23,108 nt of DNA, taken from Heterostelium multicystogenum. Its lineage: Eukaryota; Evosea; Eumycetozoa; Acytosteliales; Acytosteliaceae. Position numbers and translations under genes: made by a program. Below the pieces are notes generated by a model. That model worked only from the letters and a program-made list of their open reading frames with translations. It made no database searches and was not told where the DNA came from. Location of the stretch: assembly GCA_003667245.1 (NCBI GenBank), contig RCNN01000591.1, forward strand, positions 1-23,108. The letters run 5' to 3'. Shown here piece after piece: positions 8,641-15,941 of the stretch (the stretch's first letter is position 1; each line of letters opens with the position of its first letter).

Positions 8641-10176
8641 TCAGGCACTGCGGTTGGTAAAGCTGTGCAGGGCCTTTTCGATGCATTGGGCGGTTTTGCC
8701 GAAGGCCTGCACGGTGGTTTCCGAGAACGGCCCGCCGCCCTGGTCGGCCACCATCAGCATCACCACCCGGCCATTGCAGCTCAGGGAGCGCAGCAGCAGG
8801 TGTTCGCCCTTGAACAGGCGGCGCAGTTCCGGCGGCAGCAGTGCCGAGAACTGGGCGTGGTTGTCGGGGTTGAGGCGCACCTGGGCGGACTTGGCCAGCA
8901 GGCGTTGCAGCAGGGTGCTTTGCGCCACGTCGAGGCTCATGTGGTCGGCGTCCTTCGGCAGGCCGTCGACTTGATGCACACGTAGCGTGCTCAAGGTTTT
9001 GTCCGCCATCAGCAGCATCACCCGTTGCATGCCGCAGGCCACGAGGGCTTCCTTGGCGCAGGTGGTCAGGTGCATGGCATTGGCAAAGCGGCTCGGCTCT
9101 ACGAGCAATTCGGTGCAGCGCTTGCGCCAGATCGCCAGGGACTCGGCGGTGGGTGGCGGTGCCGGCAGCAAGCCGTGGTGAACGCGCTGCACATCCCATG
9201 GCCAGATCAACGACAGCGCCGGGTGCCACAGGTCGCGCATCAGGGTGCTGCGGGCGCTGATCGCCGCGTGTTGGTGGGACTGTTGCTGCACTTCGGCCAA
9301 CGGTTGTTGAAGGTAAAGCGCAGTGAGGTATTGCCAGCGCTGGGTGTGCGGGCAGGTCCAGGACTCCTGCGCCGCCAGCGCCAGGCCGTTGGCCAACAGC
9401 ACAGTGTTGGCCGGCTGGTTCAGCCAGCGGCGCAGGTTCGGGTCGGCATCCAGCAACTGCTGTTGGCGCAACGGCTCGTCTTCACGGGCAATGCTCAGCG
9501 CCTTGACCAGCAAGCGTTGTTCCGTCAGCAGCAACGTATAACCCTGAGATACCCAGATCGGCAGGCGCCAGGTGTTGGTCAACCCGAGGCACAGGTCCAG
9601 CAGGCGTACGCCGAACAGCTCCTGTTCGACTGTGCGGGCCGATTCACCCTTGTGGATCACCCGCAGCTCCCATTCTTCCAGCAGCTTGGGATAGGCAATC
9701 GCCATCGGCCACAGCGGCGAAAGGAACAGCAGGCTGCCCCAGTGAATGTCTTGCCATAATCGCGCCAGGCGGCTGGCGAACAGGCCGCTGGCTTGTTGCG
9801 ACGCGTGCTGGCTGATCATCTGCAGCTGGCGCAGGGCCACGGGGATTTCATTCAGCGGCACGGAAGGCAGGCGCCGCAGCAGCTCCTCGGTGCGCTTGAG
9901 GCCGAGGCGATTGATCGCCACTTCGAGATTTTCTGCCGGCTCCGCGAGGCTGCCGTGGGCCTGGTTGTTGGCCTCGCGCATCACGCTCAGCACCAGCGCC
10001 GGGCTGTTCTGCATCAGCTCTGCAATATCCCGCAACGAACTGCGGTTGTCGCCGATGGCCTTGCAAACCCGGTAGTGGCTCGCCTGTGGAACAGGCAACA
10101 GCACATCGTCCAGGCGCTTTATCCAAGCGGCGAGGGTGGCGGGTTTTTGAGTTGGGACTGTCGTTTCATTTGCCAT
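8641..10176 (-). CDS. HDOD-domain protein with a C-terminal GAF-like region
   Basis: Probable cytoplasmic signalling protein of 511 aa, substrate unknown. Residues about 15-215 match the HDOD fold (e.g. LRDIAELMQNSPALVLSVMR, then NLEVAINRLGLKRTEELLRRL), which resembles HD phosphodiesterases but usually lacks the metal ligands. Residues about 365-505 look GAF-like (helix, VMLLMADKTLSTLRV, a middle strand, then VVMLMVADQGGGPFS). ATG 10176 is preferred. A longer frame to 10284 exists, but it would cover the motA promoter region. No convincing Shine-Dalgarno is seen for either. It is divergent from motAB, which hints at a link to motility but does not show one. Pseudomonas HDOD proteins often act in c-di-GMP or regulatory pathways; a role here is not shown. 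Confidence 0.78.
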   Translation of the reverse strand: MANETTVPTQKPATLAAWIKRLDDVLLPVPQASHYRVCKAIGDNRSSLRDIAELMQNSPALVLSVMREANNQAHGSLAEPAENLEVAINRLGLKRTEELLRRLPSVPLNEIPVALRQLQMISQHASQQASGLFASRLARLWQDIHWGSLLFLSPLWPMAIAYPKLLEEWELRVIHKGESARTVEQELFGVRLLDLCLGLTNTWRLPIWVSQGYTLLLTEQRLLVKALSIAREDEPLRQQQLLDADPNLRRWLNQPANTVLLANGLALAAQESWTCPHTQRWQYLTALYLQQPLAEVQQQSHQHAAISARSTLMRDLWHPALSLIWPWDVQRVHHGLLPAPPPTAESLAIWRKRCTELLVEPSRFANAMHLTTCAKEALVACGMQRVMLLMADKTLSTLRVHQVDGLPKDADHMSLDVAQSTLLQRLLAKSAQVRLNPDNHAQFSALLPPELRRLFKGEHLLLRSLSCNGRVVMLMVADQGGGPFSETTVQAFGKTAQCIEKALHSFTNRSA

Positions 10177-10248
10177 GATTGGGGCGCGATCATCACTTGC
10201 GGTCAACACGCCCGGGACGGGCCGAACTGGTTTTTCGCCATAACGGGC

Positions 10249-10275
10249 TATAGTCTGGCGCAGATTTGCCGATAA
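10249..10275 (+). promoter_or_regulatory. Sigma-28 (FliA) promoter upstream of motAB
   Basis: TATAGTCT (10249-10256), an 11-base spacer, then GCCGATAA (10268-10275). The FliA consensus is TAAAGTTT-N11-GCCGATAA: the -10 box matches 8 of 8 and the -35 box 6 of 8, with exact spacing. The transcript would start at about 10282-10283. Confidence 0.72.
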
Positions 10276-10281
10276 GTAGAA

Positions 10282-10300
10282 CAAGAGTTTTCAACTCTTG
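10282..10300 (+). other. Stem-loop at the predicted 5' end of the motAB transcript
   Basis: Perfect 8-base stem CAAGAGTT / AACTCTTG with a 3-base loop (TTC). It begins where transcription from the FliA-type promoter should start, 42 bases before the motA ATG. A 5'-terminal hairpin often protects mRNA from RNase E or RppH; that role here is inference. Confidence 0.55.
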
Positions 10301-10342
10301 CGAATATGACCCTGAACCCGACGGCGCAAGTACTCATCCCCT

Positions 10343-11195
10343 ATGGCTAAAATTATCGGCATCATCGTCGTCATCGCGAGCGTGCTCGGCGGATACGTCC
10401 TTTCCCACGGCAAGATTGCGGCGCTGATCCAGCCTTTCGAAGTGCTGATTATCGGCGGTGCGGCGTTCGGCGCGTTCCTGCAGGCCAACCCCGGCTACAT
10501 GACGATGCACGTGATCAAGAAGTCGCTGGGCATGTTCAGCTCGCGCTTCTCCCACACCTTCTACCTGGAAGTGTTGGGGCTGATCTACGAGATCCTCAAC
10601 AAGAGCCGCCGCGAAGGCATGATGGCCATCGAAGGCGACATCGAGGACGCCGCGGCGAGCCCGATTTTCGCCAAGTACCCGGCCGTGCTCAAAGACGAGC
10701 GCATGACCGCCTACATCTGTGATTACCTGCGCATCATGTCGTCCGGCAACATGGCGCCCCATGAGCTGGAAGGCCTGTTCGACATGGAACTGTTCAGCCT
10801 CAAGGAAGAGCTGGAGCACCCATCCCACGCCGTGACCGGCATCGCCGACGGCATGCCCGGTTTCGGTATTGTTTGCCGCGGTGCTCGGGATCGTGGTGAC
10901 CATGGCCTCCCTCGGTGAAGGCGACCAGAAAGCCATCGGCATGCACGTAGGTGCGGCACTGGTAGGTACCTTCTTCGGTATTCTCGCGGCCTACGGTTTC
11001 TTCGGCCCGCTGGCCACGTCCCTGGCCCACGATGCCAAGGAAGAAGTGAATCTGTACGAAGCCATCAAGGCCTGCCTGGTGGCTTCGGCTTCCGGCATGC
11101 CGCCATCGCTGGCAGTGGAGTTCGGGCGCAAGGTTCTGTATCCGAAGCACCGTCCAAGCTTCGCTGAGCTGGAACAAGCGGTTCGCGGTCGCTAA
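10343..11195 (+). CDS. motA: Flagellar stator protein MotA, frameshifted
   Basis: Inner-membrane stator subunit; with MotB it forms the proton channel that drives flagellar rotation. Four membrane segments: TM1 IIVVIASVLGGYVL, TM2 EVLIIGGAAFGAFL, a cytoplasmic loop of about 110 residues carrying the charged residues that contact FliG, then TM3 and TM4 after the conserved Pro in DGMPGFGIV. One extra T in 10872-10874 breaks the frame just at TM3. Allowing for it, the protein is 283 aa, normal. No clear Shine-Dalgarno lies before ATG 10343, but the N-terminus MAKIIGI is standard. motB follows after 3 bases. A FliA-type promoter lies 67 bases upstream. Confidence 0.94.
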
Positions 11196-11198
11196 GCC

Positions 11199-12221
11199 AT
11201 GGAAAACAACCAGCCGATCATCATCAAGCGCGTCAAGCGCTTCGCTGCGGGGCACCATGGCGGCGCCTGGAAAATCGCCTTCGCCGACTTTGCGACGGCG
11301 ATGATGGCGTTCTTCCTGGTGCTGTGGCTGATGTCCACTGCCACGCCGGAACAGAAGATCGCCATCGCCGGTTACTTCAAGGACCCCATCGGTTTCTCCG
11401 AGAGCGGCACGCCTTTTGTGATCGACCTCGGTGGTTCGCCGCAACTGGCGCCCGAGCGCACCATCAACCCGGAAATCAAGACCGACTCGCCGCAGGAAAA
11501 GATCCCGATCGAGCGCGACACCGTCGAGAGCATGGCCGAACAGGTCGAGCAGGAACGCCTGGAATTGCTGCTGCAGGAACTGCAAACCAAGGTTGAGGAA
11601 AACCCGCAACTGCTGAAGTTCAAGGACCAGATTTCCTTCGAGATCACCCCGGATGGCTTGCGCATCCAGATCACGGACGCCGCCAACCGGCCGATGTTCG
11701 ATTCCGGCAGTGCACGCTTGAAGCCGTACTTTGAAGACATCCTGCTGGCCATGGCCGACACCATCAAGGCGGTGCCGAACAAGATCAGCATCAGCGGCCA
11801 CACCGACGCCAAGCCGTATGCAGGCCAGGGCGACTTCGGCAACTGGGAGCTCTCGGCCAACCGGGCCAATGCCGCGCGTCGTGCACTGGTGGCCGGCAGC
11901 TATCCGGACCCGCAAGTGGCACGGGTGGTGGGGTTTGCTTCCTCGCAGCTGTTTGATCCCAAGGATCCGTTCAATCCGATCAACCGACGCATCGATATCG
12001 TCGTGCTGACCAAAAAGGCCCAGCGGGCGATTGAAGGCGACCCACCTGCGACGCCACCGGCGCCGACCCAGGGTGAAGGCGCGCCGGGCGAGGTGCCGGC
12101 AGACCCGAACGCACTGCCGCCGGAGCAGGAGCCGTTGCCGGCCCATGAGCTGCGGCAGAAGCTGAACCTGTTTGACGATGGCGGTGTGAAGGATCCGACT
12201 CAGCCAGCCACTGGCTCGTAA
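11199..12221 (+). CDS. motB: Flagellar stator protein MotB
   Basis: Stator subunit anchored to peptidoglycan, 340 aa. A single TM at about residues 28-47 (FADFATAMMAFFLVLWLM) holds the proton-binding Asp30. A plug/linker region rich in Glu follows, then an OmpA/MotB peptidoglycan-binding domain at about residues 150-275 with SGHTDAKPY and NWELSANRANAARR. The last 55 or so residues are Pro- and Ala-rich. The frame is intact. It starts 3 bases after the motA stop with no strong ribosome site of its own, so translational coupling to motA is likely. The stop overlaps the first base of a strong terminator. Confidence 0.96.
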   Translation: MENNQPIIIKRVKRFAAGHHGGAWKIAFADFATAMMAFFLVLWLMSTATPEQKIAIAGYFKDPIGFSESGTPFVIDLGGSPQLAPERTINPEIKTDSPQEKIPIERDTVESMAEQVEQERLELLLQELQTKVEENPQLLKFKDQISFEITPDGLRIQITDAANRPMFDSGSARLKPYFEDILLAMADTIKAVPNKISISGHTDAKPYAGQGDFGNWELSANRANAARRALVAGSYPDPQVARVVGFASSQLFDPKDPFNPINRRIDIVVLTKKAQRAIEGDPPATPPAPTQGEGAPGEVPADPNALPPEQEPLPAHELRQKLNLFDDGGVKDPTQPATGS

Positions 12222-12267
12222 GCAGGTACAAAAAGGCCGCGATGATCGCGGCCTTTTTGTACCTGCT
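12221..12267. terminator. Bidirectional Rho-independent terminator between motB and rsgA
   Basis: Perfect 22-base inverted repeat, 12221-12242 / 12246-12267, with a 3-base loop. The GC core GGCCGCGA/TCGCGGCC is flanked by A5 and T5 inside the stem, so it can work on both strands. That suits converging genes. Confidence 0.92.
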
Positions 12268-12273
12268 ACATCC

Positions 12274-12373
12274 TGTAGGAGCGAGCTTGCTCGCGATGGA
12301 CGTTAACGATGACGCGTGCTCTCTGAATGCACGCGGCGCCCTCAAGCTTTTCGCGAGCAAGCTCGCTCCTACA
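12274..12373. repeat. Inverted REP pair (BIME-like), Pseudomonas type
   Basis: Perfect 23-base arms in opposite orientation, 12274-12296 (TGTAGGAGCGAGCTTGCTCG...) and 12351-12373. The family is that of the 3776-3869 pair, differing at two positions in the arm. It ends 2 bases before the rsgA stop codon. Confidence 0.9.
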
Positions 12374-12375
12374 TG

Positions 12376-13408
12376 TTAATAGCTGGTCTCGGGCAAGCTG
12401 GCGATGATCGAGCGATAGCTGTTCATTCGCTGCTGCTGCACGCGGCCGTCTTCCAGTGCCTTGAGCAGGGCGCAACCCGGCTCGCGGTCATGTTTGCAGT
12501 CACGGAAGCGGCAGGTGCCGATCAAGTCGTTGAACTCGATAAAGCCCGCTTCAACATCGGCACGGCTCACATGGCCCAGGCCGAATTCACGGATGCCGGG
12601 GGAGTCGATCAACTCGCCGCCGCCCGGAAAGTGGAACAATCGCGCGGTGGTGGTGGTGTGGGTGCCCTGGCCGGACAGCTCCGACAGCGGGCCAACACGG
12701 GTTTCGACTTCCGGCAACAGGCTGTTGACCAGGGACGACTTGCCCACGCCCGACTGGCCGACGAACACGCTGATGCGCCCGTCCAGTTCAGTCTGTAACT
12801 GTTCCATGCCATTGCCGTGATGCGCCGAGACTTCCAGCACCGGGTAGCCGAGGGTGCGGTACACCGCCAGCAACGCGTTGAGCGCCGGGGCGTTCTGTTC
12901 GTCGATCAGGTCGAATTTGTTCAGCAGCAACAGCGGGCGAATGCCGGCGTGTTCGGCGGCTACCAGGTAGCGGTCGATCAGGTTGGCATGGGGTTCGGGC
13001 AGTGGCGCGAAGACAATGACGATCATGTCGACGTTGGCCGCTACCGGCTTGAGCTGGCCACGGCTGTCGGGGCGACGCAGTTCGGTGGTGCGCGGCAACT
13101 GGGCGACGATCACGCCGATGCCCTGGTTGCCGGCACGCCATACCACCTTGTCTCCGGTCACCAGCGCAGGCAGGTTGGCGCGCAGGTGGCAACGGAACAC
13201 CTGGCCGGCGTGATCGCCTTCGGTGGCCTCGACTTCGACCTGCACACCGAAGTGCGCGATCACCAGGCCCGTTTGCTCGGGGCCCAGGTCGCCGCCCTCA
13301 AGCGCTTCCACGGCGGAGGATTCACGTTTGGCGGCGCGGGCAGCGCGTTCGCCCTGAATCTTTTTCGATGCGCCAGTTTTGGCGACGGTTGAGCTGGCGT
13401 TTGGCCAT
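12376..13408 (-). CDS. rsgA: Ribosome small-subunit-dependent GTPase RsgA, frameshifted
   Basis: Circularly permuted GTPase that acts in late 30S assembly and is stimulated by the ribosome. Order: basic N-terminal tail ([15 protein letters not shown]), OB fold, G4 NKFD, G1 P-loop [10 protein letters not shown]2/G3 with DSPGIREF, then a zinc-binding element [14 protein letters not shown]. One extra T in the T5 run at 13361-13365 shifts the frame near residue 16, so a naive call would begin at 13311 and lose about 32 residues. Allowing for it, the start is ATG 13408 and the protein is 343 aa, normal for the genus. It is divergent from orn, with a 106-base gap in which I see no clear promoter. 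Confidence 0.95.
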
Positions 13409-13514
13409 TGGTGTTCCGTGTCGATAATGCAAAGGTTAGGTGAAACGGTCGCGAGTCTAGCACGCCCTGCCTGCTAAACTGCGCAGCTACGCCAAGGTGC
13501 CAAGGAACCACGAC

Positions 13515-14057
13515 ATGCAAAACCCACAGAACCTGATTTGGATCGATCTGGAAATGACCGGTCTGAACCCTGACACCGACGTCATCATCGAGATGGCGAC
13601 CATTGTCACCGACAGCAACCTCAACACCTTGGCCGAAGGTCCGGTGATCGCCATTCACCACAGCGACGCGGTGCTGGCCACCATGGACGAGTGGAACACC
13701 CGCACCCACGGCAACTCGGGCCTGACCCAGCGTGTGCGCGACAGCCGCGTGAGCATGGCTGAGGCTGAAGCCGAAACCATCGCCTTCCTGGAAAAGTGGG
13801 TACCCAAGGGCAAGTCGCCAATCTGCGGCAACAGCATTTGCCAGGACCGCCGCTTTCTCTATACCCACATGAAGGCGCTGGAAAGCTACTTCCACTACCG
13901 CAACCTGGACGTGTCGACCTTGAAGGAGCTGGCCGCGCGCTGGGCGCCGGAAGTCAAAGACAGCTTCCACAAGGGCAGCACCCACCTGGCGCTGGACGAT
14001 ATTCGCGAGTCGATTGCCGAGCTGCAGCATTACCGCAAGCATTTCATCAAGTTCTGA
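13515..14057 (+). CDS. orn: Oligoribonuclease
   Basis: DEDDh 3'-5' exonuclease that degrades RNAs of two to five nucleotides. In Pseudomonas it also clears pGpG, the end product of c-di-GMP breakdown. The 180-aa protein has Exo[12 protein letters not shown] (Asp and Glu ligands), ExoII with [11 protein letters not shown], and ExoIII with the [10 protein letters not shown] motif. ATG 13515 is chosen over an in-frame GTG at 13497 because of AAGGA at 13502-13506 and the family length. The frame is intact. It is followed by a palindromic repeat that may end transcription. Confidence 0.96.
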   Translation: MQNPQNLIWIDLEMTGLNPDTDVIIEMATIVTDSNLNTLAEGPVIAIHHSDAVLATMDEWNTRTHGNSGLTQRVRDSRVSMAEAEAETIAFLEKWVPKGKSPICGNSICQDRRFLYTHMKALESYFHYRNLDVSTLKELAARWAPEVKDSFHKGSTHLALDDIRESIAELQHYRKHFIKF

Positions 14058-14081
14058 CTTGAGTCGTGGTGAGGCGTTTTT

Positions 14082-14111
14082 TGTGGCGAGGGAGCAAGCT
14101 CCCTCGCCACA
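14082..14111. repeat. Palindromic REP-like element after orn
   Basis: Perfect 14-base arms (TGTGGCGAGGGAGC / GCTCCCTCGCCACA) around AA. A run of six T precedes it (14077-14082). It is a single palindrome, unlike the paired elements at 3776 and 12274. It could also end orn transcription. Confidence 0.82.
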
Positions 14112-14116
14112 TCAGC

Positions 14117-14133
14117 AAGAGCTTTAAGCTCTT
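14117..14133. other. Short stem-loop after the orn REP
   Basis: AAGAGCT / AGCTCTT, 7-base stem, 3-base loop (TTA), 5 bases after the REP-like palindrome. It may belong to the same structure or to orn termination. Confidence 0.4.
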
Positions 14134-14148
14134 CAGCGCTCGCCCCCT

Positions 14149-14176
14149 TTTGGTGCCATCACCAAATGATTAGACT
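14149..14176 (+). promoter_or_regulatory. Possible promoter with overlapping inverted repeat for the TRIC-family gene
   Basis: TTTGGTG (14149-14155) and CACCAAA (14160-14166) form a perfect 7-base inverted repeat with a 4-base gap. Next comes TAGACT (14171-14176), a fair -10 box. The repeat overlaps the -35 position, so an operator is possible; no matching -35 consensus is seen. Confidence 0.35.
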
Positions 14177-14203
14177 GCGCGCCTCTTTGCAAGGATCGCC
14201 ATC

Positions 14204-14819
14204 ATGCTGCTGATGCTCTAACCTCATCGCCATCACCGCCGAAGCCATGACGGGTGCCTTGTCTGCCGGGCGGCGCGGGATGGACTGGTTCGGTGTGGTG
14301 CTGATCGCCTGCGTGACGGCGCTGGGCGGCGGTTCGGTGCGTGACGTGTTGCTCGGCCACTACCCGCTGACCTGGGTCAAACACCCGGAGTACCTGGTGC
14401 TGACCTCCGTCGCGGCCCTGGTGACCATCTTCATCGCTCCATTGATGCGCCACCTGCGCTCGCTGTTCCTCGCGCTGGACGCCGTGGGCCTGGTGGCCTT
14501 CACCCTGATCGGCAGCATGACCGCCCTGGAAATGGGCCACGGCATGCTGGTGGCGTCAGTCAGCGGTGTGATCACCGGGGTATTCGGCGGCATCCTGCGG
14601 GATATCTTCTGCAACGACATTCCGTTGATCTTCCGCCGCGAGCTGTACGCCAGCGTGTCGTTCCTGGCCGCCTGGTTCTACATGCTGTGCATCTACCTTG
14701 AGCTGCCAAGTGAGCAATCGATCCTGCTGACGCTGTTCAGCGGCTTTCTATTGCGCCTGCTGGCGATCCGTTTTCACTGGGAAATGCCCAAGTTCGTCTA
14801 CAACGACGACGTGCACTGA
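14204..14819 (+). CDS. TRIC/UPF0126 (YadS-like) channel or transporter, frameshifted
   Basis: Inner-membrane protein, 204 aa, with seven predicted hydrophobic segments and the two-fold UPF0126 repeat. Each half has a glycine-rich turn followed by a charged motif: ALGGGSVRDVLLG and GVFGGILRDIFCND. Relatives are trimeric cation channels, and some family members have been linked to glycine transport. One extra A at 14220-14221 makes an early TAA six codons in. Without it, the protein starts at ATG 14204, which has AAGGA at 14191-14195. The last 22 bases overlap the 3' end of queG on the other strand. The substrate cannot be told from sequence. Confidence 0.85.
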
Positions 14820-15879
14820 CGTTCGGCGTGCTGGTTCAGCGCCCATTCCACATGTTCGCGCACCAGTTCCGAGGGGTATTCCCGACGCGCCTTCAGCGCT
14901 TCCAGCACCGGAATGCTTGATGGCGCATTGCCCAGGCCCACCGCCAGGTTGCGCAGCCAGCGCTCATAGCCGGCGCGGCGCAGGGGAGAACCTTCGGTGC
15001 TGCTGAGGAATTTGTCCTCGTCCCACATAAACAACTCGGCGAGCTCTGCGTTATCCAGATTGTGCCGTGGCTTGAAATCGCCTTCGTCGGTAGGCCGCGC
15101 GAAACGATTCCACGGGCAAACGATCTGACAGTCATCGCAGCCGAATACCCGATTGCCGATCAGTGGGCGCAGTTCTTCGGGGATCGCGCTTTTCAGCTCG
15201 ATGGTCAGGTAGGAAATGCAGCGCCGGGCGTCCAGCACGTAGGGCCCTACGAAGGCATTGGTAGGGCAGATATCCAGGCAGGCGGTGCAGCGGCCACAAT
15301 GTTCGGTGGCGTGGGGTGGGTCGACCGGCAACGGCAGGTCGACAAACAGCTCGCTCAGGAAGAAGTAACTGCCGCCTTGCGATTGAGTACCAGGGTGTTC
15401 TTGCCGATCCAGCCCAGCCCGGCCTGCTCGGCGATGGCTTTTTCCAGCACGGGGGCGCTGTCGACAAAGGCGCGGAAGCCGAACGGGCCGATTTGCGCCT
15501 GGATGCGGTCGGCCAGTTGCTGCACGCGCTTGCGGATCAGCTTGTGGTAGTCGCGGCCCAGGGCGTAGCGGGAGATGTAGGCTTTTTCGGGTTTGGCCAG
15601 CAGTTGGGCCATTTGGGTGTCGCCCGGCAAGTAGTCCATGCGCAGTGAGACCACGCGCAAGGTGCCGGGTACCAGCTCCTCCGGGTGTGAGCGCTTGCTG
15701 CCGTGGGCGCCCATGTAGTCCATTTCGCCGTGGTAGCCGGCGTCGAGCCAGCGTTGCAGGTGCTGTTCATGCTCGGCGAGGTCGAGGCCGCTGATGCCCA
15801 CTTGTTGAAAGCCCAGCTCGCGGCCCCAGTCTTTGATCGATTGGGCGAGGGCGGGCAGGTCGTAGGTAATAGCAGGCAT
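14798..15879 (-). CDS. queG: Epoxyqueuosine reductase QueG, frameshifted
   Basis: Last step of queuosine synthesis in tRNA: reduces epoxyqueuosine, using cobalamin and two 4Fe-4S clusters. The N-terminal half binds cobalamin (AISRYALGRDYHK, then ending AGLGWIGKNTLVLN). The second half has the ferredoxin-like cysteines CGRCTACLDICPTNA and CDDCQIVCPWN, and ends in HEAT-like repeats. One base is missing near 15372-15376, between the two halves. Allowing for it, the protein is 360 aa, normal. ATG 15879 is chosen over a longer frame to 15954, which would run into nnr. It is divergent from nnr by 62 bases. Confidence 0.94.
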
Positions 15880-15907
15880 GAACAAGAGAAACCGCAGGTT
15901 AGATGCG

Positions 15908-15913
15908 TATAAT
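15908..15913 (+). promoter_or_regulatory. -10 box candidate for the nnr operon
   Basis: Consensus TATAAT, 28 bases before the nnr ATG, in the 62-base gap divergent from queG. No good -35 box is seen at 16-18 bases. It may feed the whole nnr-hflX cluster. Confidence 0.45.
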
Positions 15914-15941
15914 TCTGCCAGACATCGGAGCTTGAAGACGC

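Noticed and set aside
10249..10254. TATAGT as a sigma-70 -10 box for motA
   Set aside because: No -35 hexamer lies at a fitting distance, while the same bases form the -35 part of a near-perfect sigma-28 promoter. It cannot be ruled out entirely.
10177..10284. Longer start for the HDOD protein
   Set aside because: The extra 36 residues have no domain character and would overlap the FliA-type motA promoter; no ribosome site supports it.
10800..12146. 448-codon open frame opposite motA and motB
   Set aside because: MotA and MotB are secure on the plus strand; the frame has Arg/His-rich shadow composition.
14058..14203. tRNA genes between orn and queG, as in E. coli
   Set aside because: The gap holds only palindromes and a possible promoter; no cloverleaf or T-loop sequence was seen.
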